Origin: Xylogone sp. PMI_703
Lineage: Eukaryota; Ascomycota; Leotiomycetes
Assembly: GCA_021399445.1 (NCBI GenBank)
Contig: JAJTUQ010000001.1
Location: forward strand, 1,488,001 to 1,552,000
Direction: 5' to 3'
Length of the DNA: 64,000 bases
In this document: one piece after another, positions 45,520 through 57,138 of the stretch
How positions within the stretch are numbered: position 1 is the first letter of the stretch
Layout of the letters: every line of letters starts with the position of its first letter
Position numbers and translations under genes: made by a program
The notes under the pieces: model-generated
What the model saw: the letters and a program-made list of their open reading frames with translations, nothing else
Told to the model about the DNA's origin: nothing
Databases searched by the model: none

Positions 45520-48111
45520 TCAACTCCTGAACGTATGGCTTTTGCCACTCCTTTCAGTTTGTACTCTACGCATGCCCTTAGGTGCGTCACCGCTCTTCGT
45601 ATAGGGATCAAATGGTTTCTTTCGCTTCGTATTTTTCTCATTGTCATTAGCATTGGGCTTACCATGGAGGACGGATTCGGCCTTCGAATAATCAAACGGC
45701 TCCTCGTCATCATCTTCTCCTGCACCACCTCTCTTTGCTTGCTCTTGGGCTAGCTTTCGCTGGGCTTTTAACTGCTTTTTCTCTGCCTTGCGTCTGGCTT
45801 TGGCCGCAGCTTTTTCTTGGAGCTGCAATTCCTCCTCTTCATTAAATGATATATCATATTCACCAGTAGAATCTTGATTTCCCGTTGTAGTTGCAGCTCC
45901 CATATCTGCCACAGCTTCATTCTTTCTCTTCACTCCTTTCTTGATAACGAATGCTTCGTCGCTATCCGTCAGTTGCGGATTTGCGGTAGCGGTCTCTTTG
46001 ACTGCGGAAATGGTGGATGTGTCGACTGCTCTAGAGCGATCGGGTAATAGACGCTCTGGGGTTGCAAATACTTCGGATGATAATTCTGGTAATGGGATGG
46101 CAAGCCGTAAATCTGCACTCTTCGCTGTATTGGTCGAGGCATCCCATATGCTGCTCCCAAAAGCCGCGCCCCAGAATGCCGATCTGCCACTTCGAATTTC
46201 ACCTCCATCGACTATATTAATGGGCTTGTTATGATCAAATCTAGGTATTGAACCTCGATGGGTTATGGTTGCTGCAAGTCCTTTAGGGCGGAGTATATCC
46301 GTCACATTAGGAACATTAGGAGCGTGCTCCTTTGACGATTGTATCAGTTCTAGAAGTTCGCTCGCTCGGGACTTGACGGTATGGGAGGCTGTTTTAATGA
46401 TTCCCAGCAAAGTAAACATATCAACTGGCATTATTTTTGCAATAGTAAATAGCATATGGTTTGGCATGACATATGTGGCGTTATCATCATCTGCTCTTGC
46501 TATATCGTCTCGCCATTTATGCACTGCTTTGAAAACTGCAAATTGCTCATAATTATATAGCACCGATGATTTTGCAAGAAGTTGATACCAACCGCCAGGG
46601 CCTTTTCCCGTCTCTTCGTCGTATAATTGACGATCATAGCGAAGAAGTGATGTCTCCTTAGACTTCTGTAATACGAGCTCAATCCGATTTTCGTCTGGTA
46701 CCGCTGGATTCGACTTTGTCACTAATTCGTTCCGCATATTATCGTAAATATAAAGGAGGAAATGCGTATCTGCTCTTGCATAAAAGAACATTTCCTGTGG
46801 CAGTGGTCTAAATATGTTAGCAAATCGAAACTCCCTCATAGTGGTACTTTCTCTTACCGTATGCGCCAATCCGCCATTTGGTACTTCTTGTCAGCATCAA
46901 AGTCAACGAAGCGTTTTAGTAGGTAAGCAAGGTTTCCTGCAGGGTAACCTAACACTCTACTCGCATGGAACGTATCAAATAGCCCAACAACATAAAGACC
47001 CAGATCGCGCTGAAGCCAAATGATATCCATGTATGCACCATGGAAAACCTACTGAGTCAGACTGGGCTCATCCATTTTCAGGTGTAATACCTAACGCTTA
47101 CCTTCACTATTTTCGGATCTGCGAATACTTCATTAAGTATCTGTAGATCTTGCCTCCAAGGCTTCAGTGTATCTACAATCCAATCCTTTTCTCTTGTACT
47201 AATTTGCATCAGAGATACTATACCAACATATGATCGTGCATCATGATGTTCAAGATCGACGGCTATTTCTTTCGCCTCTCTGAGGTCCTTCAACATCTCT
47301 CGCACCCCTTCCATCGTATCCACAAATGTGGCAGTCGTACCTTCTACTGGGAGATAGTGAATTGGATCAGCGGTCTTGTATACAGCGTCTGGATATTTCA
47401 ATTGCTGTATCTCTTTTTCGTATGGATGCTGGTATCTAGAGGGGTTTTCAGAATTAGCAATCATTGGTCTCGGTTTTACACCATCCATCTTTCAAGGAAC
47501 TTGATCTCATACACTATTTGTTTCCAATCATTTTCGGTTTTTCTTAAGCTTTCTTCCAATGGCACTATCGCATGTGGTTTGCTAGACAAGAGAGGTTTCC
47601 AAGGAGAGGTGTCAGAATTGTCGGGTTTGTTCTGGAAGCTAAGTTGGGGTTTGAGCAAGTTTTGTGTCCGAAATGAATTTGCTAGCGGTTGATTTTTGGG
47701 TTTCGGTGAAGACGTCTACCAGGTATTAATCAAATGCCCCATTATCTTTCAGAAAAGTCAAACCTGATCCCTGCGCTTAATCGCGCCTGTGTACTCGTCG
47801 ATGGAGGTCGCCGCCTTTTCCAGCAGCAGGTCAACTACATCAACAACATTGCCCCAGCTATTATCCACATCCTCTACATCCTGGAGTGGTCGAAACTTAA
47901 TATCAGACAAGGAGGTTGCGGACTTGAGAAGGCGGTTCGACAATGCAAGTAGACGCGCATTTTGTTCATCGAGGGAGGTCCCGACTTCAGGATTCAATGA
48001 GCGCTGAAATGACAAATCCTCTGATGCAATTGATCCAGCCGTCCTGGTAGTGGCTACCAGCGCCGCCTGGATCTGGCTTTGCAAGGACTGGAAGTCCTGC
48101 GTTTGATCCAT
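45520..48111 (-). CDS. RRP6: Exosome 3'-5' exoribonuclease Rrp6
   Basis: This is the nuclear exosome's DEDD-Y exonuclease for rRNA, snoRNA and aberrant RNA. Exons 48111-47764, 47715-47513, 47435-47102, 47048-46858 and 46807-45520 give 787 aa. An N-terminal PMC2NT domain (about 20-110, Rrp47-binding) is followed by [15 protein letters not shown]. The exonuclease has Exo I VDLEHHD (D244, E246), Exo [16 protein letters not shown] (D303), and Exo III YARADTH (Y368, D372). The HRDC domain ([20 protein letters not shown]...[12 protein letters not shown]) follows. The C-terminus is Lys/Glu-rich with nuclear-signal-like patches and a coiled coil. Intron 2 (77 nt, GTATGA, GCTAAT branch, CCTCTAG) replaces an apparent frame break near 47.48 kb. 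It is divergent from MDM35, with only 175 bp between the starts. Confidence 0.95.
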
Positions 48112-48286
48112 TATGGGCCGTTGCTTGATATGAAAGTTAAGCTGCGAGAGACTTCAAAAAATATCCAGGTCTGGTCGGCATATCGGCGATATGATAAGCG
48201 AGCTGTTTAGTGTGCTAGGCCCTGTACTTTTTACATGCGCCTACGATGAACCAAATCGCAACTTTGAAAGCTTCTTCGCGGCCAAA
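48112..48286. promoter_or_regulatory. Short divergent promoter RRP6/MDM35
   Basis: Only 175 bp separates the two ATGs, so both genes must share promoter elements here. Confidence 0.6.
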
Positions 48287-48717
48287 ATGTCAGCATCACT
48301 TGCACCTGAATGCAATGAAGTCAAGGAGTAGGTTACTTTAAGACCTCCTCATTTCTATTGCGCTAATTAGGGATTTGAAGACGCTACGACTCATGTTTCT
48401 TGAAGTGGTACAGCGAGAGTTCGTCATCCAGATCTAGTGGATTCTTCATGAGAACTGAGTCTGACCTAGCAACCAGAATACCTTAGAGGTAAGGGCACGA
48501 CGGATGAGTGCGCCTCACTTTTTAAGGAATATAAGCAATGCCTGACTGTCAGTGAACGCCTTCTCTAAAAACGGCCTATGCTAATACACCACTCAAGGTA
48601 GCTCTCAAGGAGCGTGGCATTGACAAGATGCTGGAGGAGGCAAGGGAAGACCATAAGGAGAGTGATGCTATACATATGCGGCGTAGTTGTAGGTTTTACA
48701 CTCATTCTTATGGATAG
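48287..48717 (+). CDS. MDM35: Mdm35-like twin CX9C intermembrane-space protein
   Basis: Mdm35 binds Ups/PRELI proteins in the mitochondrial intermembrane space and supports phospholipid transfer. Four small exons, 48287-48327, 48381-48418, 48477-48547 and 48598-48717, give 89 aa, so no long open frame exists. Splicing gives MSASLAPECNEVKERYDSC then FLKWYSEKYLRGKGTTDEC and ASLFKEYKQCL. The cysteines form two CX9C pairs, the import and oxidative-folding signature. The C-terminal LKERGIDKMLEEAR is also typical. Junction phases are consistent. Donors GTAGGT, GTTCGT and GTCAGT are non-optimal, but acceptors and a GCTAATAC branch site support them. The very C-terminal residues after MRRS are less certain. 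Confidence 0.88.
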
Positions 48718-49323
48718 CTCTAACGATCTAGAAAACATGGCCTTTTACAAGTAAAATGGGCCCCTAATAAGCGGATCTATGGTGGCGTTGGGAATTGGAT
48801 ATATACTTATTATAATTTGGGTTGCTCTACTCTACAGTAACATCGTAATATCTTTTGAGACCTCAATTATGTTATCTTTTCAATGATAATCTCCGTGGCG
48901 CGATATACCATGTCCAGAGGTTTTCCTGATAGACTTAGCTCTAATTGACTGCCAAGTCCCAAAATCAGTCGAACTTATTAGATCTCTGGAACAAGTTCTT
49001 TGGGCCTGGGCTTCTTACACGTGATGGCAGAAGCTTAATTTCATATCCCTGTCGGTACAACGTCGATAATCTAGGTTCCCGCAAATCGAAGCGAATTCTA
49101 GCCCTCTTCTAAATTAGCTGCCTCCTGGCATGGGCTTGGAATATATGATGATGCAGGGGAACTTTCTTTAAATTTGAGCAATTGAATTCAACTTTGGGCG
49201 TTTGAAACCTCTTTTGGGAACATCTGTATGCTACAACTCAACCACGGTCTATCATTCTATTCCTAACCCATCTATCTCCAGGGACCTTCTATCACCGTGA
49301 TGTGGCAGTAACAGAAGAGATTC
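48718..49323. other. Intergenic, 0.6 kb
   Basis: AT-rich; no gene is seen. Confidence 0.55.
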
Positions 49324-49611
49324 ATGCACCCTTTCTCTACTCTCACGCTCGCCATCTTCGTAGCCGGCTACATCACTGCGAGGTGGGATCTGGTTACGCG
49401 ACTCTATGAGCTTGCAATCTTTGCTTGGGATCACGGTGTTGTGGTAGAGCTTGTCCAACGTCATTCACACCCCTCATCGCCGACTAATCATATATTCTCA
49501 CAGACGCGCACGGCGAAAGGATTTGCGATTCTCTCGGTTTTCTTCTTCCTTTTTATTATACCGGTGGAGCGTGTTGCCTCAAGAGAGACAGAATTGGTAT
49601 GGATAGCGTAG
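49324..49611 (+). CDS. Small membrane protein, conserved-looking, unknown function
   Basis: Exons 49324-49443 and 49504-49611 give 75 aa. The intron (GTAGAG donor, GACTAAT branch site, CTCACAG acceptor) is 60 nt, stop-free and a multiple of three, so retention would give 95 aa. The N-terminal hydrophobic helix (STLTLAIFVAGYITA) is followed by RWDLVTRLYELAIFAWDHG. A second membrane helix (GFAILSVFFFLFIIPV) ends in ERVASRE. I recognise this as a small Pezizomycotina-type membrane protein without known role. It sits 121 bp upstream of GPI1 on the same strand. This closeness may mean overlapping transcripts; a shared GPI/ER role is speculation. Confidence 0.7.
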   Translation: MHPFSTLTLAIFVAGYITARWDLVTRLYELAIFAWDHGVVVELVQRHSHPSSPTNHIFSQTRTAKGFAILSVFFFLFIIPVERVASRETELVWIA

Positions 49612-49732
49612 ACCCTCCTTGGATAGAGTAATTTAAGCTGATCTCATCTAGCATCCAAGGGCCCCTGGAGCTGGAATATCAGCGCGTGAGCAACTAAGAC
49701 GTCGAGGCTCATTCTAGGGGTAGTATTTTGTC

Positions 49733-52043
49733 ATGCCACATCAAGATGGACTTATGAGAATATTTTGGCCCCTGGATATTCCACGAATTGAACGACCAGG
49801 GGTAGTAGTCGGATGGAGGAATTCGGGGCTCGATTTGTTCGTAGTCGGTGTGTTAGAGGAAGTCGATGTGAGCTATGGAACGTGGATACATCATAGATAT
49901 GCTGCTGATCGACAGTTAGGCGCGGCGGGTCGAGCTTGCTTTAAAAACTGGAACCTTATTCAGAAATGCTAGCCATCCAATCTCAAGGATATACGAGCTC
50001 TGTGGGCAAACCTCTATGCAAGTCCTGGGATTAACAAATAGTCCAGCAGCCGAAGTTGATGCCCTCCAAGTCCATGCTATCATGAAACCAGGCTCTAAAG
50101 TGCCACAAATATCATGTGCAAAGGCGTCAGCAATCCAGATCATCATGTTTGAACGACCTCTGCCACATAGAATGCAATATATATCTCTTACTCCAATATC
50201 ATTGGCACTAGGTGATAAGTTTGACAAGCCCGCTCATGCTGCTGGTAGTGTGGATGCAGAGGAAGAGCTTGAAGAGCAGAAGAATAGAAAACAGGTTCAA
50301 GAGTTAGTGCAGAAGTTAAAACTACATACTGTCATTAAGCATCAAAGAACTCAAAAGGAGCTCGCCCTACCACGGATAGTCAATGAGATCAACTGCTCAT
50401 TCGAACTACACGAACTTCTTCAGAAAAATATATCGCTGGTTGGAACCCGGTCACGGCGAAGTCTGAGTGTATCTGAGAGAGTGGTGGAATCTGCTACTAC
50501 AATGTGGGATTTCGTGATCACTGCGCTATGGCAACTCATCACCGTTTACATTTATCCTATTATTCGCAGATGTTTCATTATTGGGCTTCTTTGCCATAGG
50601 ATTGCAGCCGAGGTACTTCTTACGGTGCTTGAGTGGAGGGTTAAACCAGATCACGCCGCTCTTAAGGACATATCGGCGACTGCCCAACAAGTGGAGATTC
50701 GACTGCAGCAATTCTGCTATTGGCCAATGCAGTATATTACTCTGCGAAAGCGAAAGGATGATTGGGAAAGTGTTACGACAAGCCATCCAGATTACATTCG
50801 ATTCTACAACAGCCTTTGGCTGGTTGCTAATGATGTGATTATTGGAATTGCCCTGGGTTCCTATATTATCGATAACTCCTCGTGGGTAGCTGAGTCCATC
50901 AGCGAGATTCTCAGTCTTTACTCTATTGGGGCACTTTCGAGGACTATATCCTGGCTAATGGATTATCCAGCTGGTCTCAAACTTAATAACGAGCTGGCTG
51001 CGTTCCTTGGAGATTTATTTTTGTGGGTTATTGATCATTGGTCTAGTAAGTTTGGTTTGTTATCAGCTGTGGATGTTAGCTTATGGCCATACAGATTTTA
51101 TCGAAGCTCTACGGCCCGTTCTGCCTCATGTGATATGGTTTATAGGATTCTCAAGTTTTGCAGGGGCAAGCATGCCTATCGCTCTTTTCTCCGACATGGT
51201 ATCGATCCTCACCCTCCACATATATTCATTCTACATGGCATCGGCTAGGATATTTAACTGGCAATACACTATACTCCTCTCTCTTTTCCAACTTTTCCGT
51301 GGAAAGAAGCACAATGTTTTGAGGAAACGTATAGACTCGTGCGATTACGACCTAGACCAGCTCTTATTAGGGACAATTCTTTTTACGCTACTTTTCTTCT
51401 TATTACCAACAGTAATTGTGTTTTACCTCACGTTTGCTACTTCGCGTATGGCAATTATTTGTATTAAGGCAATGCTTGACACTGTACTGGCTTTCTTGAA
51501 CCATTTTCCACTCTTCGCTCTTATGCTACGACTTAAGGATTCTAAGCGGTTACCTGGTATATACACTGGTCTATTGATGACATTTTGTATGCTAATACAC
51601 ACTAGGTGGAATTAGTTTCGAACTTCGTGATACCCAGCAGATATTTAGTTCAATCTCTCGTGAACTTCCTGCAACCCCAATATCTTATATCTATTTAAAG
51701 GTATTTGTTCATGAATTCCCTCTTATTACTTGCCAGTCTAGCTAACAATCTCTAGTCGGTTCCTTTAACATTTCGCGCTATGTTTCACAATTATTTTCAA
51801 TTGGGCGAGCGGATTCGAAAACACTATCTCTCTCCCCGCGTTCTTATGTGCCTGGCAACAGGAAAATTTGTACCTCCGCTTCACAGAAAGAATCTTTACA
51901 GTCTCCAATACAGTATGTTGCCTGCTCGTCGAGCGGGTATTATGGAGATGTGGCGAGCTTTGACAGCTCCAGATCCCAAAAAGACCGTTTATCCAATGGC
52001 AATGAATGGAAAGAGATCAACAGGGTTCGGACGGAGGCACTGA
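49733..52043 (+). CDS. GPI1: GPI-GlcNAc transferase subunit Gpi1 (PIG-Q)
   Basis: Gpi1 is part of the ER complex that starts GPI-anchor synthesis by adding GlcNAc to phosphatidylinositol. Exons 49733-49867, 49920-51045, 51095-51556, 51606-51700 and 51756-52043 give 701 aa. The N-terminus MRIFWPLDIPRIERPGVVVG and WRNSGLDLFVVGVLEEVD is typical of fungal Gpi1. The membrane part has LNNELAAFLGDLFLWVIDHW, the invariant IGFSSFAGASMPIALFSD, LRKRIDSCDYDLDQLLLGTI, and LPTVIVFYLTFATSRMAI. The C-terminus LKSVPLTFRAMFHNYFQLG and NLYSLQYSMLPARR is well kept. All introns are 49-55 nt with consistent phases. The first Met (49733) is preferred, though the internal Met eight codons later fits the family equally well. 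Confidence 0.95.
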
Positions 52044-52449
52044 TTAATAGAAAACATAGTTTACGATAATAACAATGAGAATTGTACTTGCCGACTGAGC
52101 ATCATAGTTTATAAGTGATATGCTCCCCAAGCTGCTGTATTATTGAGTGGTCTGTTGTCTGAAGCTTTTGACAGGCAATAGAAAGCTGTTCCTATTGTCA
52201 TAAAATAAATTCCCAGGTATAGTACAAATTTCAGTTACAAAAAGGCACCCTGAAGAGGTAGGCTGAAGAAAAGAAGAGCTCGAAAGCCAATTGGTAGTTC
52301 TCGCTTGCGCTAGTCATACTCCACAGAAGCTTGCAAGATTTGTGTTGGAAAAAGTTAAGCTTCTAGAATTCTATACAAAACCTTTTACGACCAGTTACCA
52401 ATTGTTGTATCAACTACCCAATTTCTTATTTCCTAGAAGTTTATTCGAG
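52044..52449. other. Intergenic, GPI1/MAM33
   Basis: AT-rich 3' flank and promoter. No gene is seen. Confidence 0.55.
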
Positions 52450-53412
52450 ATGTTTTCTGTCCGCTCCTTCACACGCTCAGCCCCGCGCACTGTCTCCAGA
52501 TTGGCAAGCTCGACAATCAGACGACCAGCCGCTCGATCCACACCATTCTTACAATCCGTCTGGAAACCATCCCACACAAGATATACCGCAGCATTTTCTA
52601 CTTCAGTGTCGCATAAAAAGCCTGCTGGCGAGACCGATCTAGATTTAGTGGCAAAATTACAATCGGAGATTGAAATTGAGACTGAGCTGAAGGAGGCAGA
52701 CGAAGTTCCTATTAGCATCAAGGATTTCCTTGAGAATGGACCATTTGAGATTTCAGATATTCCTGGGCAAGAAGATGTTGTGCTTACGAGAGAATTTGGA
52801 CAAGAAACGTAAGTCTTTTTTCAGAAAAAAATCTAGTACAAAGATTACCTGTGGTATGGGTTGGCTAATAAAAATACCTACAGAATTAAGATTACTTTCT
52901 CGATCGCGGACCTTAATAACATAGACCCTGAGGCCGATTATGCTGATCGCGCAATGGAGGACGATGATTTTGAATCTGGAAATATAAACCAGGATTCTAA
53001 GAACTTCAGACAGGCCCCAGAGGACTCCATTGAGGCAGAAGAAGCAGAAGACATATCTGAATCCTTCCCCGCTCGTCTTAACATTGTTATTGAGAAATCT
53101 GGGAAGGGTGCTTTATCTGTGGAAGCTGTGGCTCAAGATGGCATGATTATCGTAGACAATGTCTACTACTACACTGACCCAGCGCATGCTTATGCAAAGA
53201 CGGCCGATAAAGTCCGCGAGAGAGAGGATCTCTACGTTGGTCCACCCTTTGGCAACCTTGATGAGGATCTGCAAGTGCTTCTAGAGAAATACTTGGACGA
53301 GAGAGGCATCAACACTGCTCTAGCACTCTTTGTCCCAGATTACATTGATATGAAGGAACAGAAGGAGTATATGAGGTGGTTATCAAACATGAAGACATTT
53401 ATCGAGGCATAG
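52450..53412 (+). CDS. MAM33: Mitochondrial acidic matrix protein Mam33 (p32/gC1qR family)
   Basis: This family forms acidic, doughnut-shaped trimers in the mitochondrial matrix that act as chaperones in mitoribosome assembly and respiration. Exons 52450-52808 and 52884-53412 give 295 aa. The N-terminus MFSVRSFTRSAPRTVSRLAS is a mitochondrial presequence. The core has LVAKLQSEIEIETEL, VVLTREFGQETIKITFSIAD with the intron inside it, an acidic EDD/EAEEAED loop, and SFPARLNIVIEKSGKGAL. The family C-terminus is GPPFGNLDEDLQVLLEKYLD then ERGINTALALFVPDYID and YMRWLSNMKTFI. The frame is open upstream of 52450, but the chosen ATG gives the proper targeting peptide. Confidence 0.93.
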
Positions 53413-53708
53413 GCTGTCTAAGATAGGTCTTACTACGTTGTTTTCTTGTTGTCTTACGATTTCCACTCTTTAATGTCATAAAAAAGTCATGTATTATATG
53501 AGGAGCCATGAGCTCTGCTAATGATCTGAGCCTGATAAAGTCAGTGTTGTCCAAGCCTAATCTATTATCACTACATACTCTGCATAATGTGTTCTAGAGA
53601 TCTCAAATAAACGTGAACCGAATAAACCCAGTCATGAAATCGTTAATTGCCGGCCAACATGTATCGTAAAAATAATAATGGATAAAGCCCAAAGTAAAAA
53701 AGGAATAA

Positions 53709-54407
53709 TTAGGCGTGTTCACCACCTCTCGTCAGAATGACACACTTCACATCCAGCTTCCACTGTTCCATTTCTACACCTCCAGCTAGGTGTAACCTGC
53801 CCGGCCCTCCCAATTTCTTCTGCCTTTCTCTCAGTATCTCTAACTTGGTTCGATTTTCCAGCCACTTTAGATCTCTCCTCCACTCGGGGATGCTCAGGAA
53901 GCCCAGTTCCCCACCAAAGACTCTTCCAAATTCAATGACCATGTAAAGTAAGTTTAGACTCCTCATCGCACAAAGCACGCCCATCAATCCATTATCAGAT
54001 AATTCGTTCCATACCCGGCGATCAATAGCCAGTTCACGGATTCTGTGTCGTGCAGGCGTCGTCGAGAGATTGTATAGGAAGTCATGCATGTGATTCTGTA
54101 AGATTGGAGCTAGGTTCCCAATGTAGAGAATATCCGTGGTAAAATCTATGGGGATGTAGGTGTTAGTTCCCAGGTCGAGGTGGGTGTATTTCCTCAAGGC
54201 CACGGTACGGGCTTCATGGTTGGCATGAAGGACACCTGGAGGTGGTGTGTTGGAGATATAACGACGCAGGTCAACTCGGTGCTCTATCTTCACAATTCGG
54301 TGCGAGGTTGGGAGGGTAAATTCCCATATTTTAAGACGTAGCTCTGTAGGAAGTGTAGGGAAAAGGTGGAATGTTGTTAATTGTGGTATGGTATCAATTA
54401 GTACCAT
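53709..54407 (-). CDS. 2EXR-domain protein
   Basis: A single exon of 232 aa. The N-terminal block FHLFPTLPTELRLKIWEFTL followed by HRVDLRRY, PPGVLHANHEARTVAL and YIPIDFTTDILYI matches the 2EXR domain. This domain is greatly expanded in filamentous ascomycetes and has no proven biochemical role. The F-P-x-LP-x-E-x-R-x-x-I-W pattern resembles an F-box-like helical start, but equivalence is not established. Hydrophobicity is moderate with no membrane helix or signal peptide, so it is probably cytosolic or nuclear. It lies between MAM33 and GCD6, converging with the former. Confidence 0.88.
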   Translation of the reverse strand: MVLIDTIPQLTTFHLFPTLPTELRLKIWEFTLPTSHRIVKIEHRVDLRRYISNTPPPGVLHANHEARTVALRKYTHLDLGTNTYIPIDFTTDILYIGNLAPILQNHMHDFLYNLSTTPARHRIRELAIDRRVWNELSDNGLMGVLCAMRSLNLLYMVIEFGRVFGGELGFLSIPEWRRDLKWLENRTKLEILRERQKKLGGPGRLHLAGGVEMEQWKLDVKCVILTRGGEHA

Positions 54408-54782
54408 TTTGTGGCTAAAGATTGAGTGATGGGAGGCGCTGCAGACACCTGGTAGTTTCCTAGATATCTAGCGCCATACCTTGCGACGGCCAGATGGAGG
54501 GATTGAGCTAATAACCCTGTGATGTGGCTGATATATACAAGCCTTCCGATGTGACTGTCGATGCAACGATGTTGAGGTTGCGATAAGAACGTCATGCATC
54601 TTGATAGAGCCGTTCGAGAATCTTATCACCACGTGATTGCCTAAAGGGGAAAACACACTTGAAATGCACTGAGGAAGTTCTTAAGTAATCTAAGGATTGC
54701 GTGTAATTGTGTCTATTTGATTTTCTAATTCTTTTCGAGGGTACTCATTTATTGAGTTGTCCATCCCCATCTAAGTTGGGGT
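54408..54782. other. Intergenic, 2EXR promoter and GCD6 3' flank
   Basis: A CACGTG site lies at 54630-54635. Nothing else is recognised. Confidence 0.5.
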
Positions 54783-57138
54783 TTACTCGCTCTCATCTTC
54801 ATCCTCACCATCCTCGTCACTTTCTGACTCGGCATCTTTCAACCATTCAACAATCACGGCTGTCTTTTGTCTGACCTTTTTCAGTTCGGCATTCTCTGCA
54901 TCCCCGAGAGCTTCAGATTCTTCCCACCAGGTCAGAATTCCCTCCTCTTCCAGTACGTCATCCTGGTACAGTCTCTGGCAGATAGCAGCCAGAATGAGAG
55001 CTCCATTATTTCTGTGCACAAGATCTTTTTGTAGGCATTTGATGAAGTCGACTTGATCTTCCACCTTCTTCGCAACACCTACAGCTACTTCATTAACGAA
55101 TTTTTTGGCACCGTTTAAGCCAAATGCTTGTGCAGCAGCTTTGCTCGCATCTAACTTGTCCGCTTCAACAAGCTGAGCTATTCGTTTTGTAAAGGCGACT
55201 GCAATAGCGCGACGCATTTGATGGTCTGTTGCATCATTGCTGAGTCGTAAGCCCATGAATTCGAGTTTAGCCGAGTCGAAGTCTCCATTTTCTTTTAATG
55301 TATCGAAAAGGCCGGCCACAGCGTCGTGATGGAATTGCTCGTTGACAGCACCAGGTCGGTCTTCGTCAGACACCATAGATGTGAAACTTGAGACGCGGGA
55401 TCGAGTTTCTGTTTGAGAATCGACACTAACATCTGAGGTTATTGTGGATATCGATTCGCTAGAAATATTGAGATGTGCAGTCGAGTATATGAGGGTAGAA
55501 TGGAAGATGGCCTCATCCTCCTCGAATTCTTCGGGATCTGTAAATTCGTATCCTTCGCCACCGGCCCCAACAAGTGCCTCATCTGTAGGCACTGGAACCA
55601 TATCTCCAGTCTTCTCATCCTTCCTTTTTGCTTTAGTAAGGCGGGCTCCTTCTTTTACCTCTTTTCCATCTGCTACCTTAACTCCAAATGACAAAAGTGT
55701 TCCCGGCAGAACTTTGGAGTCCTTCCCCAAAGACACCTCACTAGCAACGATAGCTTGCTCAACAGAAACTCCGTCAGAAACCACGACATCATCCCACAGA
55801 TATGAGTTATGAATATTGACGTTCTTCCCTATACGGCATCTCCTGCCAATGATGCTGTTGCTGATGACACTGCCATCTCCCACAGTCGTTCCACCTCCGA
55901 GAACGGTCCTCTTTCCAACCCTGCAGGTCCTAGCTAACGTAACACCATCTTCTTTGCATATTCCTCCTTTTTCGAACCTATATGTCTGTCCAGCGAGCAG
56001 ATTACTATCTGGAACAAATGGATAGGTCCATCTACCAAGGATATCCTTGCTTATAGCATCGTATGTCTGAAGAGTAGACACACGGGCGGCATAATTTTCC
56101 GTGACAATATTTGTGTGTATGGTCTTACCATTCAACTCGTAATCTTTTAGTACACCGTGTAAGAAATGCCGTCGAGGTACCTCGTAATCAAAGGATTCGG
56201 CCCATAATGCCAACACATCCGGCGTACAGATATCGATCCCACAGTCGATTAAATCGGTCCGTATCTCGATTTCGCTATGAGCAGATAGCAGCTCTGGGTC
56301 GATATTAATATACCTGTTGGCTTGCAATGGATGCATTTCTTCATAGTGAATACATCTATTCTTGGTAGGGTCAATCACGAAGACTGGGGTAACACCTTGG
56401 GATTTGGTGCGATGCTGTCCTAGACCTCCTGACCGCAAAATCATAGTCATAATAGCATTCTTATCCGCAGTCCTTCTAGCTCGATGAGCAGCCAGGGCGG
56501 GCTCAATTGATAGATTTGAGACCAAGTCTCCATGAACTAACAAAAAGTCCCCCGTAATGATATCCCTTGCATCCAGATCCCGCATGAGATCGCCGACAGA
56601 TCGAGAAGTAGTCCGAATAATCTCAAGCAAGTTGAATGGCGATGCTGGAGCAGCTAGTGGATCCCACTTCGAGGAGTGAATATAGTTCTCTACCTCTGTC
56701 GTATGTGCGCCGCAGTATAAGTAGACATCTTTAACACCGGACATAGCCAGGAACTCCAATGTATAGTCAATGAGTGGGGTATTTGCTAGAGGTAATAGAC
56801 ACTGTTGGGAAGGTTAGCCAGTCCTACAACCATAACTGTAGAAAGGATGCTGCTTCTGTTGATAAGAGCATCGATGGGGCGGCAGCTTACTCTTGGCTTC
56901 TCCAATGTAAAGGGGCTGAATCTCGTCTCGAATGAATCCGCTACAACCTGCTCGCAGGGTTAGCATCTAGTCTCCATTTCTTTAGCCGTCATCTATTCCA
57001 ACGCACCACAGCCTGCAGAGACTCTTCTCTCTCTTCTTCAGCCTTTTTTGCGTTACCGCCCCCAGCAGCCTTCTTAGCTTTGGAAGCTCCCTTACTGCCT
57101 CCTGCAGCTCCTCCCCCAGATTTTGGTTTCTGCGACAT
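54783..57138 (-). CDS. GCD6: Translation initiation factor eIF2B epsilon subunit
   Basis: This is the catalytic subunit of the guanine-nucleotide exchange factor that recharges eIF2 with GTP. Exons 57138-57007, 56947-56891 and 56801-54783 give 735 aa. A Lys/Gly/Ala-rich N-tail leads to ESLQAVVVADSFETRFSPFT and RCLLPLANTPLIDYTLEFLA, the nucleotidyltransferase-like start created by two splice events. The left-handed beta-helix repeats follow (VGKRTVLGGGTTVGDGSVIS, SIIGRRCRIGKNVNIHNSYL). An acidic linker then leads to the catalytic W2/HEAT domain at the C-terminus. That domain has QVDFIKCLQKDLVHRNNGAL, ILTWWEESEALGDAE and VEWLKDAESESDEDG, the aromatic/acidic boxes that contact eIF2. The donor after exon 1 is GTGCGT. 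The length is close to yeast Gcd6. Confidence 0.95.

Noticed and set aside
47078..47715. Apparent frameshift in RRP6 near 47.48 kb
   Set aside because: A 77 nt intron with GTATGA donor, GCTAAT branch site and CCTCTAG acceptor restores the frame exactly at the conserved HPYEKEI block.
49868..49972. Continuation of the first GPI1 exon to a stop at 49972
   Set aside because: A 52 nt intron starting GTGAGC and ending GTTAG gives the family-consistent continuation ARRVELALKTGTLFRN.
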